Origin: Cytobacillus firmus
GTDB lineage: Bacteria > Bacillota > Bacilli > Bacillales > Cytobacillaceae
Assembly: GCF_023715565.1 (NCBI RefSeq)
Contig: NZ_JAMBOJ010000018.1
Span: forward strand, 1 to 64,000
Reading direction: 5' to 3'
DNA length: 64,000 nucleotides
The notes beneath the pieces were generated by a model. It had not been told where the DNA came from. It did not search any database and worked only from the letters and a program-made list of their open reading frames with translations. Of the stretch, positions 35,177-45,134 are shown in pieces. Positions within the stretch are counted from its first letter, which is position 1, and the number at the start of each line of letters is the position of its first letter. Made by a program: the position numbers and the translations under genes.

Positions 35177-35227
35177 ACTTTTTACAAAAAGTTTAATTTT
35201 CCTCTTCTCTTTTCCAATTACTTGTAA

Positions 35228-35268
35228 TATAATCTAACTGTGTTAACTGTACTAGTAATCATAGTACA
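35228..35268 (+). promoter_or_regulatory. Promoter -10 and inverted-repeat operator of the ytrA-like gene
   Basis: TATAAT at 35228-35233 is followed by TGTACTA (35248-35254) and TAGTACA (35262-35268), a perfect 7-bp inverted repeat with a 7-bp spacer. It lies over or just after the transcription start. Autorepression by the GntR protein is likely. Confidence 0.55.
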
Positions 35269-35292
35269 ATTCATACAGATGGGAGGGCAAGC

Positions 35293-35691
35293 ATGTTTGA
35301 ATTGGATGTAAGGAGCCGGAAACCTATATATGAACAGCTGGTTGAGCGGCTTAAAGAGCTGATCATCACAGAGGTCTTAACAGCAGATGAACAGCTGCCT
35401 TCCGTTCGCACGCTGGCCCAGCAGCTGACGATTAATCCTAATACCATTCAGAAGGCATATAGGGAACTTGAGTCCCAGGGCTATATTTATTCCATAAAAG
35501 GGAAGGGCAGTTTTGTCAGTGAAGCGACACCCAGTCGGAACAGCGAAAAAATAGATAAAGTGAGAAATGAACTTTCAAAGCTTTTATCAGAAGCTTTATA
35601 CCTTGGAATCACAAAAAATGAACTATACAAGCTCATACAGGAAATAGAAGCAGCTATAGGGGGAGGGATAGAAGATGATCAAAATCCGTAA
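35293..35691 (+). CDS. GntR-family regulator, YtrA subfamily
   Basis: A 132-residue short GntR protein with the winged-helix segment LPSVRTLAQQLTINPNTIQKAY and almost no effector domain, as in YtrA-type regulators that control ABC transporter operons. It is the first gene of the operon, behind GGGAGGGCAAGC, and overlaps the ABC ATPase gene by 17 bp. YtrA-type regulators often respond to cell-wall-active agents; that role here is inference. Confidence 0.85.
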   Translation: MFELDVRSRKPIYEQLVERLKELIITEVLTADEQLPSVRTLAQQLTINPNTIQKAYRELESQGYIYSIKGKGSFVSEATPSRNSEKIDKVRNELSKLLSEALYLGITKNELYKLIQEIEAAIGGGIEDDQNP

Positions 35692-36571
35692 TGTACGAAA
35701 ATCTTTTGAGGAGATGGATGCTGTCGAAAATGTCTGCATCCAAGTGAATAAAGGGTCCATATACGGCTTGCTTGGTTCCAATGGAGCCGGAAAAACAACA
35801 CTTTTAAAGCTGTTGGCAGGCATCTATGCAGAGGATGAAGGAAGCATAGCCATTGACGGCCAGCCGGTATTCGAAAACCCGCAAATGAAAGATAAGATCT
35901 TTTTTATTCAGGATCATCCCTATTTTCTGCCTCAATACACAGTTAAACAGATGGCGCAATTCTATAAAAATATTTACAGCAGGTGGGATGAAGGACGATT
36001 TGAAGAACTGGCTGCTATTTTTGAAATGGATATCCACAAAAAGATTCATAGATTCTCCAAAGGCATTCAGAGGCAGGCTGCTTTTATCCTTGCTTTGTCT
36101 GCGAGGCCGGAAGTGTTAATTTTGGATGAGCCTATGGACGGGCTTGATCCGGTAATGAGGAAGAAAGTGAAAAGGCTGCTGATCGATGAGGTTGCTGAAA
36201 GAGAAATGACCATTCTTATTTCTTCTCATAATCTTCGCGAAGTGGAAGATTTATGTGATTTTGTTGGCATTATGCATAATGGGCGGATGATTCTGGAAAA
36301 AGATCTTGATGACCTTAAAACAGATACACATAAAATTCAGGTTGCCTTTAAAGGATCTTTACCAGCCATTTTCGACCAGCTGAAAATCCTTTATAAAGAA
36401 AAAAGAGGCAGCATCATGATCTGCATTGTCAAGGGAGATGCGAAGGAAATATCGTCATATGTAGAACAGTTTAAACCAGTGATATTCGATATGCTTCCCC
36501 TGACATTAGAGGAGATTTTCATTTATGAAATGGGGGACATTGGATATGCAGTCCAAAAAATCCTTGATTAA
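35675..36571 (+). CDS. ABC transporter ATP-binding protein (YtrB-like)
   Basis: A 298-residue ATPase with Walker A GSNGAGKTT, a weakly conserved signature FSKGIQRQAA, Walker B VLILDEPMDGLDP and the H-loop SSHNLREVEDL. The C-terminal 80 residues are a substrate-independent extension typical of exporter ATPases. It overlaps both its neighbours (17 bp with the regulator, 26 bp with the permease), so the three genes are translationally coupled. Confidence 0.85.
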   Translation: MIKIRNVRKSFEEMDAVENVCIQVNKGSIYGLLGSNGAGKTTLLKLLAGIYAEDEGSIAIDGQPVFENPQMKDKIFFIQDHPYFLPQYTVKQMAQFYKNIYSRWDEGRFEELAAIFEMDIHKKIHRFSKGIQRQAAFILALSARPEVLILDEPMDGLDPVMRKKVKRLLIDEVAEREMTILISSHNLREVEDLCDFVGIMHNGRMILEKDLDDLKTDTHKIQVAFKGSLPAIFDQLKILYKEKRGSIMICIVKGDAKEISSYVEQFKPVIFDMLPLTLEEIFIYEMGDIGYAVQKILD

Positions 36572-38494
36572 AAAGGAAATTATAAAAACGATCTTCAGAA
36601 GTATTGGCTGGATTTCCATTTTATATTTTTTCGGTCTGTTCTTTGCCATTCCTCTTGATATCATAATGAATTCTTCAGAGGAACAGCGGAAATTCCTGGA
36701 CATCGACAATCTGTTTCAATACAGCTTCCAGCTGCAAGTTATATTTAGTATATCAGTACCGGTGGCCTTGTCTGTGTTTTTATTCAGGTATACACAGGTA
36801 AAACAATATAGCGATTTAATGCACAGTCTCCCAGTTAAAAGAGAATCCATTTACCATCAATATGCTTTAACAGGAATCCTGTTCTTAATTTTGCCGGTTT
36901 TACTCATTGCTTTGATTGTCCTGGTTCTCTACCAGCCCATGAATTTACAGGATTTTTATTCAATGGGGGAGATCCTCAATTGGGTGGGCATCACGATATT
37001 ATTTAATATTGTGATTTACCTTGCAGGTGTTTCTGTGGGAATGCTGACAGGATTATCTGCGGTACAGGGTGCCTTAACTTATATCTTTCTGCTGCTCCCT
37101 GTTGGCCTGATCATTTTAGTTTCTATTAATTTGCCATTCTATTTATTCGGCTTTCCTGGTCAATATTACATGGAAAGCAAATTAGAACAGTTCTCTCCCT
37201 TGATTGCAATTACGCAAATGAACATGCGCACACCGTCAATTGTGGAGACTGCCGTTTACTTCATAATTATTGTGTCTCTGTATTTTTTTGGCTTGCAGAT
37301 CTATAAAAGGAGAAAAATGGAGGCAGTTTCCCACGCGCTTGTTTTTCCGATAACAAAGCCTATTTTTAAATTTGGTGTAACGTTTTGCACGATGCTTCTT
37401 GGGGGCGGTTATTTCGGTGAAATGCGGGGCGGAACGAGTTGGATAATAGCTGGATATGTGTTCGGAGCATTGATTGGATATACAGCGGCCGAAATGGTTC
37501 TTCAGAAATCATGGAGAGTGATTATTCATGTAAAAGGATTGATGGTCTATACAGCCATAATGGCGGCTTTATTCCTCTTATTCCAATTTGACTTGACCCA
37601 GTATGAAAAAAGCATACCGAAGGGAAATGAAATTGAGCGGGTTCATTTCAGCGAGAGTTTTCACTTTTATAATGAGAATGAGCAACCGCTATATCTAAAA
37701 GAATACGAGAATATTGATCTGGTCAGAAGGTTTCATGAAAAGCTTGTAAAGGATGAAAGCAGACAGGCGCATACCACTGGCCGCGGTTCCGTCTTTATTG
37801 TGTATGAACTTAAAAATGGTGAAAAAGTGGTCCGCAATTACAGCATTAACAAAAGGGAATATAAGCCATTTCTTAAGCTGATTTATGAATCGGATGAATA
37901 TAAAATGCAACAAATGAAATCTATCAGGTATCAGCTGATGATACTACGAAAATCACGATTACCCCATCCGGTCCGGTTTCAAAGCGGGCTGTCATTACAG
38001 ATAAAGAAGAACTAAAAGAAGCTGTTGAGCTATTGACTGAGGAAGTGGATGCTGCTTCTTATGAGGAGCTTGATGGAATTGACGAACCCTATGCGCATAT
38101 TGAAATTTATTATAATGGCAGCAAAAAAGCTTATATGACCTGGAATCGTTCTTATACAAGATTTGAGAAATGGCTGGAAGAAAAGTCTTTGCTGAATGAT
38201 GCAAAAGTGAATAGCAATGATATTTCTTATGCACTGGCTGTTAGAGAAAAGGATATCGATATTAACTTTGCGGAAGGGTACTCTTATGAGGAAGTATTTG
38301 ATGTGATGAATGACAGTAAAACCTCCATCAAAATTACGGATAAGAAACAAATAGAAAGCGGTTTGAGGAATTCAAACGGATACATTGAAGGAGACTACAT
38401 TATTGCCTTCTATTTTGATGAACAAAGATCAATTGATATTAAGAGCTTTACTGAAAAAACAGTGCCGGATTTTATAAAAGAACGGCTTCAATAA
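36546..38494 (+). pseudogene. ABC permease gene with an internal frameshift (DUF6449-like C-terminus)
   Basis: The first part (36546 to about 37920) encodes some ten membrane helices and an extracytoplasmic start (MQSKKSLIKKEIIKTIF). Near 37915-37930 the reading continues in another frame: upstream YESDEYKMQQMKS joins naturally to YQVSADDTTKITITPSG, and this frame runs without a stop to TAA 38492-38494. Without the shift the protein stops at 38015 after a junk tail (RKSRLPHPVRFQSG). One base appears lost, so this is either an inactivating mutation or a sequencing error. The restored product would be about 650 residues. ATG 36546 follows GGGGGA by 9 nt. Confidence 0.75.
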
Positions 38495-38527
38495 AACGGG
38501 AGAAGTTTACAGGAGAGGGGGATTACA

Positions 38528-39049
38528 GTGAAAAAACCTTCAATGGATATGAGGGAAATCTACAGACTCTACAATAAGCGGCTTTATCATATTGCTTATA
38601 GCATAACCAGGGATCATTATCTGGCGCAGGATGTGGTACAGGAAACATTGATCAAGGCTTATAAAAACATGGACACCATAGATGATCCGGATAAGCTGGG
38701 ATCGTGGTTATCATCAATAGCGACCAGAACCGCAATAGATTTTGTACGTAAAGAAAGAAGGACTAATGAGAGGATACAGGATTCCGTTGATTTTGAAAAC
38801 TGCATGCAAAGCAGGTACAGCGATACCGGGCAGGAGGCAGAGGTCAATATGCTTCAGGAGCAGATATACGCTTATGTGGATTCCCTCTCCTATGAGCAAA
38901 AAAGGGTTTTCCTGCTTAAAACAAAGCATGGACTGAAGGAAAGAGAAATAGCGGATCTTCTCCATCTCAACCCAAACACTGTTAAAACAAAACTCTATCG
39001 GGTCAGACAGCATCTGAGAGAAATACTTGCGGATCGGAATTTGGCATAG
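38528..39049 (+). CDS. ECF-type RNA polymerase sigma factor
   Basis: A 173-residue sigma-70 family protein with region 2 (AYSITRDHYLAQDVVQETLIKAY) and region 4 (LKEREIADLLHLNPNTVKTKLYRVRQHL). It is of extracytoplasmic-function type. GTG 38528 follows AGAGGGGGATTACA. No anti-sigma gene follows; it comes 33 bp after the ABC permease, so that transporter could be part of its signalling circuit (inference). Confidence 0.85.
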   Translation: MKKPSMDMREIYRLYNKRLYHIAYSITRDHYLAQDVVQETLIKAYKNMDTIDDPDKLGSWLSSIATRTAIDFVRKERRTNERIQDSVDFENCMQSRYSDTGQEAEVNMLQEQIYAYVDSLSYEQKRVFLLKTKHGLKEREIADLLHLNPNTVKTKLYRVRQHLREILADRNLA

Positions 39050-39079
39050 AAAAACAGCTTCTGAAAAGGAGCTGTTTTT
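39050..39079 (+). terminator. Terminator of the sigma-factor gene
   Basis: AAAAACAGCT pairs with AGCTGTTTTT around CTGAAAAGG-type loop sequence. Confidence 0.85.
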
Positions 39080-39185
39080 CTGTGCCATGACAAGAATTGA
39101 TAATTAATCAGCCGTTCAGCAGGAAAATCACCTTTGTAAATGGAAATGACTTCATAGAAACCTGATTAATAAAAGGAGGTTCATT

Positions 39186-39953
39186 ATGGAATTGAAAGAA
39201 TGCAGAGCTATAATTACGGGTGGTGCTTCGGGGCTTGGAGAGGCGACAGTGAGAAAAATAGCCGGCTTTGGCGGGAAGATCCTTATTGCAGATTTGGCGG
39301 AAGATCGGGCGGCACATCTTATCAGGGAACTGGGTGAAAATGTTCTTTTTATGAAAACGGATGTTACAAAAGAAGAAGACGTACAGAGGGCAGTGGCATT
39401 TGCTTCTGAACAATTTGGCAGCATTAATACTGCAGTTAACTGCGCCGGCATCGGAATTGCCGCAAAGCTTCTGGGCCGAAAGGGTGTCCATTCTCTGGAT
39501 ATGTTCCAAAAGGTCATTATGATTAATCTGATCGGGACTTTTAATGTCATTCGTCTGGCTGCTGAACAAATGGCAAAGAACGATCCGAATAATCAAGGAG
39601 AAAGAGGTGTGATTATTAATACGGCTTCAGTCGCAGCGTTTGAAGGACAAATTGGCCAGGCTGCCTATAGTGCATCCAAAGGCGGAGTGGTTGGTATGAC
39701 CCTGCCGATTGCCAGGGAGCTTTCAAGTTATGGGATTCGTGTAATGACGATTGCCCCTGGATTGTTTAACACACCAATGTTTGAATCACTGCCCCAGGAG
39801 GCGAGGGATTCATTGGGGAAAATGGTGCCTTTTCCTTCAAGACTCGGATATCCTGAGGAGTATGCCAGGCTGGCTGAAAGTATATTAGTGAATCCGATGC
39901 TGAATGGAGAGACGATCAGGCTGGATGGGGGTATCCGAATGCAGCCGAAGTAA
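39186..39953 (+). CDS. 3-hydroxyacyl-CoA dehydrogenase, short-chain (SDR) type
   Basis: A 255-residue classical SDR with the NAD-binding GGASGLGEA, an NAG-like CAGIG, catalytic Ser in NTASVAAFEGQIGQ and YSASK (Tyr-x-x-x-Lys). The sequence resembles 17beta-HSD10/type-II 3-hydroxyacyl-CoA dehydrogenases (FGSINTAVNCAGIG, IAPGLFNTPM). It oxidises 3-hydroxyacyl-CoA to 3-oxoacyl-CoA. It begins a run of acyl-CoA genes. ATG 39186 follows AAAGGAGGTTCATT. Confidence 0.85.
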   Translation: MELKECRAIITGGASGLGEATVRKIAGFGGKILIADLAEDRAAHLIRELGENVLFMKTDVTKEEDVQRAVAFASEQFGSINTAVNCAGIGIAAKLLGRKGVHSLDMFQKVIMINLIGTFNVIRLAAEQMAKNDPNNQGERGVIINTASVAAFEGQIGQAAYSASKGGVVGMTLPIARELSSYGIRVMTIAPGLFNTPMFESLPQEARDSLGKMVPFPSRLGYPEEYARLAESILVNPMLNGETIRLDGGIRMQPK

Positions 39954-40110
39954 CTCATTGAACTTGAAAGAAAGGATTTTCCGGAGAGTGTATTTTAAAT
40001 GTTCTAAAAATACAGTTAATTATTGTACAATATAATTGTAAGCCTTTACAAAGGCGAAATTTAATACTTTGTGTTATGCCAAAAAAATTTTAGTTTCGGA
40101 GGTTCATAGT

Positions 40111-41256
40111 ATGGCTGCGACATACCTGCAAGAAGAGCATGAAATTTTTAGAGAATCTCTGCGAAAGTTCTTAGAGAAGGAAGCGTATCCGAACTATGAT
40201 AAATGGGAAGCGGATAGAATCATTCCCCGTGAGTTTTGGCGCAAGATGGGAGAGCAGGGTTTTTTATGCCCTGATATTGAAGAAAAGTATGGCGGAAGTA
40301 ATGTTGACTGGGGCTTCTCAGTCATTATCAATGAAGAACTTGAACGGGTTGGCTCAGGGATGGTGGGAATTGGGCTCCACAATGATATCGTCGTCCCATA
40401 CATTAATGCTTATGGAACTAATGAACAAAAGGAAAGGTGGCTGCCGAAGTGTGCTGCGGGAGAAATCATCACAGCAATCGCCATGACCGAACCTGGTGCC
40501 GGCTCTGATTTAGCAGGCATCAGAACGACTGCAAGGCTTGAAGGAGACCATTACATAGTGAATGGCGAAAAGACCTTTATTACCAACGGAATTCATTCCG
40601 ATTTAATTATCATTGCCTGTAAAACAGACCCCCATGCTGTCCCCCGGCATAAGGGCGTCAGCCTGCTTGCAGTCGAGAGGGGAACAGAAGGGTTTTCAAG
40701 AGGGAGGAAATTAAACAAGGTCGGTCTTCATTGTCAGGATACAGCAGAGTTAATTTTCGAAGATTGCAGGGTTCCGAAAGAAAACCTGATCGGTGATGAG
40801 GGAAAAGGTTTTCTATATTTAATGGAAAAGCTGCAGCAGGAAAGGCTTGTAGTGGCAATTGCTGCTCAGGTTGCTGCCGAAGAAATGCTTAGTTTAACAA
40901 TAAATTATGTAAAGAATCGCGAGGCATTTGGTAAACCGGTCAGCAAGTTCCAGAACACTCAATTTAAAATAGCTGAAATGGCAACAGATATTGAGATGGG
41001 AAGGGCATTTCTGGACCAATTAATTACAGAGCATATGACAGGAAAAGATGTAGTTACAAAGGTTTCCATGGCGAAATGGAAGCTGACAGAAAATGCCCGC
41101 AAGATTGCAGCTGAATGCATGCAGTTACATGGCGGCTATGGCTATATGGAAGAATACGAGATTGCAAGGAGATTCAGAGATATACCAGTCGCCAGCATCT
41201 ATGCAGGCACAAATGAAATCATGAAAACGATTATTGCGAAAAACATGGGACTATAG
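40111..41256 (+). CDS. Acyl-CoA dehydrogenase
   Basis: A 381-residue FAD-dependent enzyme introducing the alpha-beta double bond. Seen: TAIAMTEPGAGSDLAGIRTTA (FAD and substrate loop), GEKTFITNG, and the C-terminal QLHGGYGYMEEYEIARRFRD with the presumed catalytic Glu. ATG 40111 lies 8 nt after GGAGG; the open frame from 40069 is an extension without a ribosome site. A promoter-like AT-rich gap of 157 bp separates it from the SDR gene, so it may have its own promoter. Confidence 0.9.
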   Translation: MAATYLQEEHEIFRESLRKFLEKEAYPNYDKWEADRIIPREFWRKMGEQGFLCPDIEEKYGGSNVDWGFSVIINEELERVGSGMVGIGLHNDIVVPYINAYGTNEQKERWLPKCAAGEIITAIAMTEPGAGSDLAGIRTTARLEGDHYIVNGEKTFITNGIHSDLIIIACKTDPHAVPRHKGVSLLAVERGTEGFSRGRKLNKVGLHCQDTAELIFEDCRVPKENLIGDEGKGFLYLMEKLQQERLVVAIAAQVAAEEMLSLTINYVKNREAFGKPVSKFQNTQFKIAEMATDIEMGRAFLDQLITEHMTGKDVVTKVSMAKWKLTENARKIAAECMQLHGGYGYMEEYEIARRFRDIPVASIYAGTNEIMKTIIAKNMGL

Positions 41257-41268
41257 GGAGGAGTATGT

Positions 41269-42420
41269 ATGCGCGAAGCTGTCATTGTTGAAGGAGTCAG
41301 ATCACCTGTAGGAAGAAAAAACGGTTTGTTAAAGGATATACGGGCAGACGATCTAGCCGCTGAAGCATTAAAGTCCCTTGTCACACGGGCAGGGCTGAAT
41401 CCAGAACTAATAGATGATGTCATTCTTGGCTGTGTCTCACAAATAGGTGAGCAAACAGGCGATATTGCAAGAGTTGCAGCATTAATTGCAGGGTTTCCGA
41501 TTGAAGTGCCGGGTACAACCATAGACCGCCAATGTGGATCCAGCCAACAGGCTGTTCATTTTGCAGCACAGGCTATTTTAGCAGGGGATATGGATATTGT
41601 GATCGCAGGAGGGGTCGAAAGCATGTCACGTGTTCCTATAGGCTCCAGTTATCAGGGGGTTGGTTTCAGTGAAAAGCTGAAAGACAGACATGAAATCATC
41701 CACCAGGGCTTATCAGCTGAACGCATTGCCGAAAAATATGGATTTACACGAGATGAGCTGGACCGCTATTCATTGGAGAGTCATCAGAAGGCTTTAAAAG
41801 CCCAGGCTGAAGGTCGGTTTGAGAGAGAAATTGCACCGTTAGATGTAACAATGTCTGATGGACAGCTTTTGACTGTAACAGAAGACGCCGGGCCTAGAAA
41901 GGAAACCTCTCTGGATGCATTAGCAAGCTTAAAAACTGTTTTTAAAGAGAATGGTGTGATTCATGCAGGAAATTCCAGCCAAATCAGCGATGGAGCTGCA
42001 GCCCTATTAATTATGTCGCGTGAAAAGGCAGAGGAGCTTGGAATGAAACCGAGGTTCAAAATTCTTGCACGTACGGCAGTAGGCTCAGATCCTACATTAA
42101 TGCTGACTGGACCAATACCCGCAACAGAAAACGTATTAAAAAAAGCAGGACTGGCTATTGAGGACATCGATGTGTTCGAAGTGAACGAAGCATTCGCTCC
42201 TGTACCACTAGCCTGGCTGAAAGAAACTGGTGCAGATCCCGCAAAGCTTAATCCAAATGGGGGTGCCATTGCACTCGGCCACCCTTTAGGCGGAAGCGGT
42301 GCACGGCTGATGGTCACCATGATGCATGAACTCGAAAGAACAGGAGGGCGTTATGGACTGCAGACGATGTGTGAAGGTCTTGGGATGGCGAATGCGACTA
42401 TTATTGAACGTTTAGATTGA
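41269..42420 (+). CDS. Acetyl-CoA acetyltransferase (thiolase)
   Basis: A 383-residue thiolase with nucleophile Cys89 in DRQCGSSQQA, EVNEAFA, the His in GHPLGGSGAR and the second Cys in TMCEGLGMA. It cleaves 3-oxoacyl-CoA to acetyl-CoA and a shortened acyl-CoA, the final step of beta-oxidation. It begins 12 bp after the acyl-CoA dehydrogenase, with GGGAGGAGTATGT in front. Confidence 0.9.
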   Translation: MREAVIVEGVRSPVGRKNGLLKDIRADDLAAEALKSLVTRAGLNPELIDDVILGCVSQIGEQTGDIARVAALIAGFPIEVPGTTIDRQCGSSQQAVHFAAQAILAGDMDIVIAGGVESMSRVPIGSSYQGVGFSEKLKDRHEIIHQGLSAERIAEKYGFTRDELDRYSLESHQKALKAQAEGRFEREIAPLDVTMSDGQLLTVTEDAGPRKETSLDALASLKTVFKENGVIHAGNSSQISDGAAALLIMSREKAEELGMKPRFKILARTAVGSDPTLMLTGPIPATENVLKKAGLAIEDIDVFEVNEAFAPVPLAWLKETGADPAKLNPNGGAIALGHPLGGSGARLMVTMMHELERTGGRYGLQTMCEGLGMANATIIERLD

Positions 42421-42440
42421 AAAAATGGGGAGGAATGAAA

Positions 42441-44009
42441 ATGACAACTACTATAGGAAGAGTTTTTGACCTTACTGCCGGGAAGTTTCCGGATAAAGAA
42501 GCTCTGTATGATGTCAGAAAAAATCTGCGTTTTACCTATAAGGAATGGAGTATTGAGATCAATAAATTGGCCAATGCTTTAATAAATGCAGGTGTCAGGA
42601 AGGGTGACAGGGTTTCAACCTGCCTTTTTAACACCGAGGAGCTTGCTACCGCATTCTTTGCCTGTGCCAAAATCGGCGCCGTGTTTAATCCGATCAACTT
42701 TAGGCTGATGTCAGAAGAAATTGCTTATATCCTCCAGGATGCAGAGCCAAAAGTAGTGTTATTCGAACAAATGCTGGAATCCGGCATTACCCCCATTGCA
42801 AATCGTTTTCCTCATACAGAATTCTGGTACATTGATGAAAAAGCGCCAGCATACGCCTTATCCTACCGTGAAAAGGTGGATGCAGCATCGCATGATGAAA
42901 TAGACATTGATATACATGAAAATGATTTATACGCCATCATGTACACAAGCGGCACCACGGGAAGGCCGAAGGGTGTAGTCCACAGACACAGGGATATGGC
43001 TGAACAGAGTATGATTGTTATTGGAGCGACAAAGCTTGAAAGCAATGACAACGGACTTGTGACTGCACCTATGTTCCATTGCGCAGAGCTTCACTGTGCC
43101 TTTCTGCCAAGGGTCCATGTGGGTGCTGCTAATACCATCCTCCATCACTTTGATGCAAAGGAAGTATTACGGTTAATTTCTGAAGAAAAAATCACCAAGT
43201 TTTTTGCGGCACCGACCATGTGGAATATGCTGCTTCAGGAAAACTTGGACCATTATAATTTGGATAGCCTGAAGCTGGGATTGTATGGAGCGGCACCGAT
43301 GGCTCCTGCTCTTGTATATGCATGCCGTGAAAAATTAGGAATCTCACTGGTACAGGCATATGGAATGACCGAGATGGGTCCGGCGATTACGTTTTTATCG
43401 GAAGAGGACCAAATCAGGAAAGCTGGGTCTGCAGGACAGGCTTGTTTAAACCATGAAATTAGAATTGTAAGGCCGAATGATAATGATCCATCAGATCCTG
43501 AGGATGTGATGCCTCCGGGAGAAACGGGTGAAATCATCGTAAAAGGGCCATGCATGATGACTGGTTACTTCAATCGGGACGAGGCAACCGATCATGCCAT
43601 GCATGGAGGCTGGTACCATTCTGGTGACATCGGATATCTGGATGACGAAGGCTTTTTGTTCGTCAAAGACAGGGTCGACGATATGATCATTAGCGGCGGA
43701 GAAAATATTTATCCACGTGAAGTGGAGGATCTTTTATATACACATAATGGCGTACTGGATGTTGCAGTGATCGGCCAGCCGGATGACCGCTGGGGTGAAA
43801 CCGTCACCGCTTTCGTTGTCAAAAAAGATCCGGCACTATCTGAAGAGGAACTGGATGAATTGTGCAGGAATAGTGATGAACTTGCCAATTATAAGCGTCC
43901 GAGAAAATATGTTTTCTGTGAAGCACTGCCAAGAAATGCGAGCGGCAAGATTCAAAAATTCATGCTCCGAAAGCAACTGGAGGATCTGTTCGCTGAAGGT
44001 AAAATCTAG
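42441..44009 (+). CDS. AMP-forming acyl-CoA synthetase
   Basis: A 522-residue ANL-superfamily ligase activating a carboxylic acid to its CoA thioester. Seen: the phosphate loop YTSGTTGRPKG, the QAYGMTEMGP motif, WYHSGDIGYLDDEGF, and the C-terminal lysine region NASGKIQKFMLRKQL. ATG 42441 is 8 nt behind GGGGAGG. It resembles medium/long-chain or aromatic acid ligases; the substrate is not readable. It starts 21 bp after the thiolase gene in the same operon. Confidence 0.9.
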   Translation: MTTTIGRVFDLTAGKFPDKEALYDVRKNLRFTYKEWSIEINKLANALINAGVRKGDRVSTCLFNTEELATAFFACAKIGAVFNPINFRLMSEEIAYILQDAEPKVVLFEQMLESGITPIANRFPHTEFWYIDEKAPAYALSYREKVDAASHDEIDIDIHENDLYAIMYTSGTTGRPKGVVHRHRDMAEQSMIVIGATKLESNDNGLVTAPMFHCAELHCAFLPRVHVGAANTILHHFDAKEVLRLISEEKITKFFAAPTMWNMLLQENLDHYNLDSLKLGLYGAAPMAPALVYACREKLGISLVQAYGMTEMGPAITFLSEEDQIRKAGSAGQACLNHEIRIVRPNDNDPSDPEDVMPPGETGEIIVKGPCMMTGYFNRDEATDHAMHGGWYHSGDIGYLDDEGFLFVKDRVDDMIISGGENIYPREVEDLLYTHNGVLDVAVIGQPDDRWGETVTAFVVKKDPALSEEELDELCRNSDELANYKRPRKYVFCEALPRNASGKIQKFMLRKQLEDLFAEGKI

Positions 44010-44028
44010 CCGGAAGAAGGAATGCAAG

Positions 44029-45126
44029 ATGTTAAAAGGCATAAGAGTGATCGACTTTTCCAACTATCTTCCTGGACCGTTTGCTTCCCAGAGGCTTGCA
44101 GAGTTTGGAGCAGAAGTGATAAAAGTGGAACCGGAAGCCGGTGACCCCGGAAGGCATCTGGATATCAAAATAGAGGGAACAGGTGCAGTGTTTGCCGCCA
44201 ATAATCGCGGCAAAAAAAGCATTACACTTAACCTGAAGAGCGAAGAAGGAAGAAATGCAGCCCTTATGCTGATTTCAGAAAGTGATGCGGTACTAGAAAG
44301 TTTTCGGCCAGGTGTAATGAAAAAGCTGGGTCTGGATTATGAGAGTGTGAAAAAGCATAAACCAAATATCGTTTATTGCTCTCTTACAGGATACGGTGAG
44401 AATGAAGACTATCAATATTTAGGAAGCCATGATTTAAATTATATGTCCGTAAGCGGGGTCCTTGCCCAACTGAAGGATCACAGAGGCCGTCCTGTTCACC
44501 CGTCCCATACCCTTGCAGATTTGATGGGAGGAATGGCAGCAAGTGAAAGAATAATGGCTGCCATGCTTTCCAGTAAAATGTCCGGTAAAGGAGGGTATCA
44601 TTGCATTTCGATTGCGGAAGTGATGGCGTCCACCATGGGAAACCATTTGCTGATTCAGAATAAGACTGGGTATCCTAAGGGGCTTTCGATATTAAACGGT
44701 GAAGTCATTTCCTATTCTATTTATGAAACAAAGGATAGCCGGTTTGCTGCGCTTGCCGCTCTGGAGCCGAAGTTCTGGATAAACTTCTGTAAGAGTGCAG
44801 GAAGGGAGGATTGGATTGATTATCATCGTTCCAGTGCCTCTGGCGATAATCCTGTCTTTTTGGAGATAACAAAATTATTTAAAAGCAGGACATTAAAAGA
44901 GTGGACTGAATTTGGCCAAAGAGCAGATTGCTGTCTGACTCCTGTATTGGAGGCCGGAGAATTGCAAGACTTTCCGCTATTTAACCGAATTGTAGAAACT
45001 GCTCAAAATCACCCTTTGGTAAAAATGCATAGCGGAATAGAATCAGCAATGGGGGGGCCTCCAAAATTAGGAGAACATAATGAGGAAGTTCTAAGCAGAA
45101 TTGCAAAGAGAAATATAAAAATATAA
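44029..45126 (+). CDS. CaiB/BaiF-family CoA-transferase, alpha-methylacyl-CoA racemase-like
   Basis: A 365-residue class III protein. The N-terminus VIDFSNYLPGPFASQRLAEFG and VIKVEPEAGDPGR bind CoA; SLTGYGENEDY and GSHDLNYM match the racemase His/Asp region. Alpha-methylacyl-CoA racemases convert 2R- to 2S-methylacyl-CoA so that branched chains can enter beta-oxidation. ATG 44029 follows AAGGA by 8 nt; the open frame upstream to 43783 overlaps the ligase gene and is not coding. The presence here suggests methyl-branched substrates for the operon. Confidence 0.8.
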   Translation: MLKGIRVIDFSNYLPGPFASQRLAEFGAEVIKVEPEAGDPGRHLDIKIEGTGAVFAANNRGKKSITLNLKSEEGRNAALMLISESDAVLESFRPGVMKKLGLDYESVKKHKPNIVYCSLTGYGENEDYQYLGSHDLNYMSVSGVLAQLKDHRGRPVHPSHTLADLMGGMAASERIMAAMLSSKMSGKGGYHCISIAEVMASTMGNHLLIQNKTGYPKGLSILNGEVISYSIYETKDSRFAALAALEPKFWINFCKSAGREDWIDYHRSSASGDNPVFLEITKLFKSRTLKEWTEFGQRADCCLTPVLEAGELQDFPLFNRIVETAQNHPLVKMHSGIESAMGGPPKLGEHNEEVLSRIAKRNIKI

Positions 45127-45134
45127 CCGATATG

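Noticed and set aside
43783-44028. Long N-terminal extension of the CaiB/BaiF protein
   Set aside because: It overlaps the ligase gene in another frame; ATG 44029 has a good ribosome site and a proper family N-terminus.
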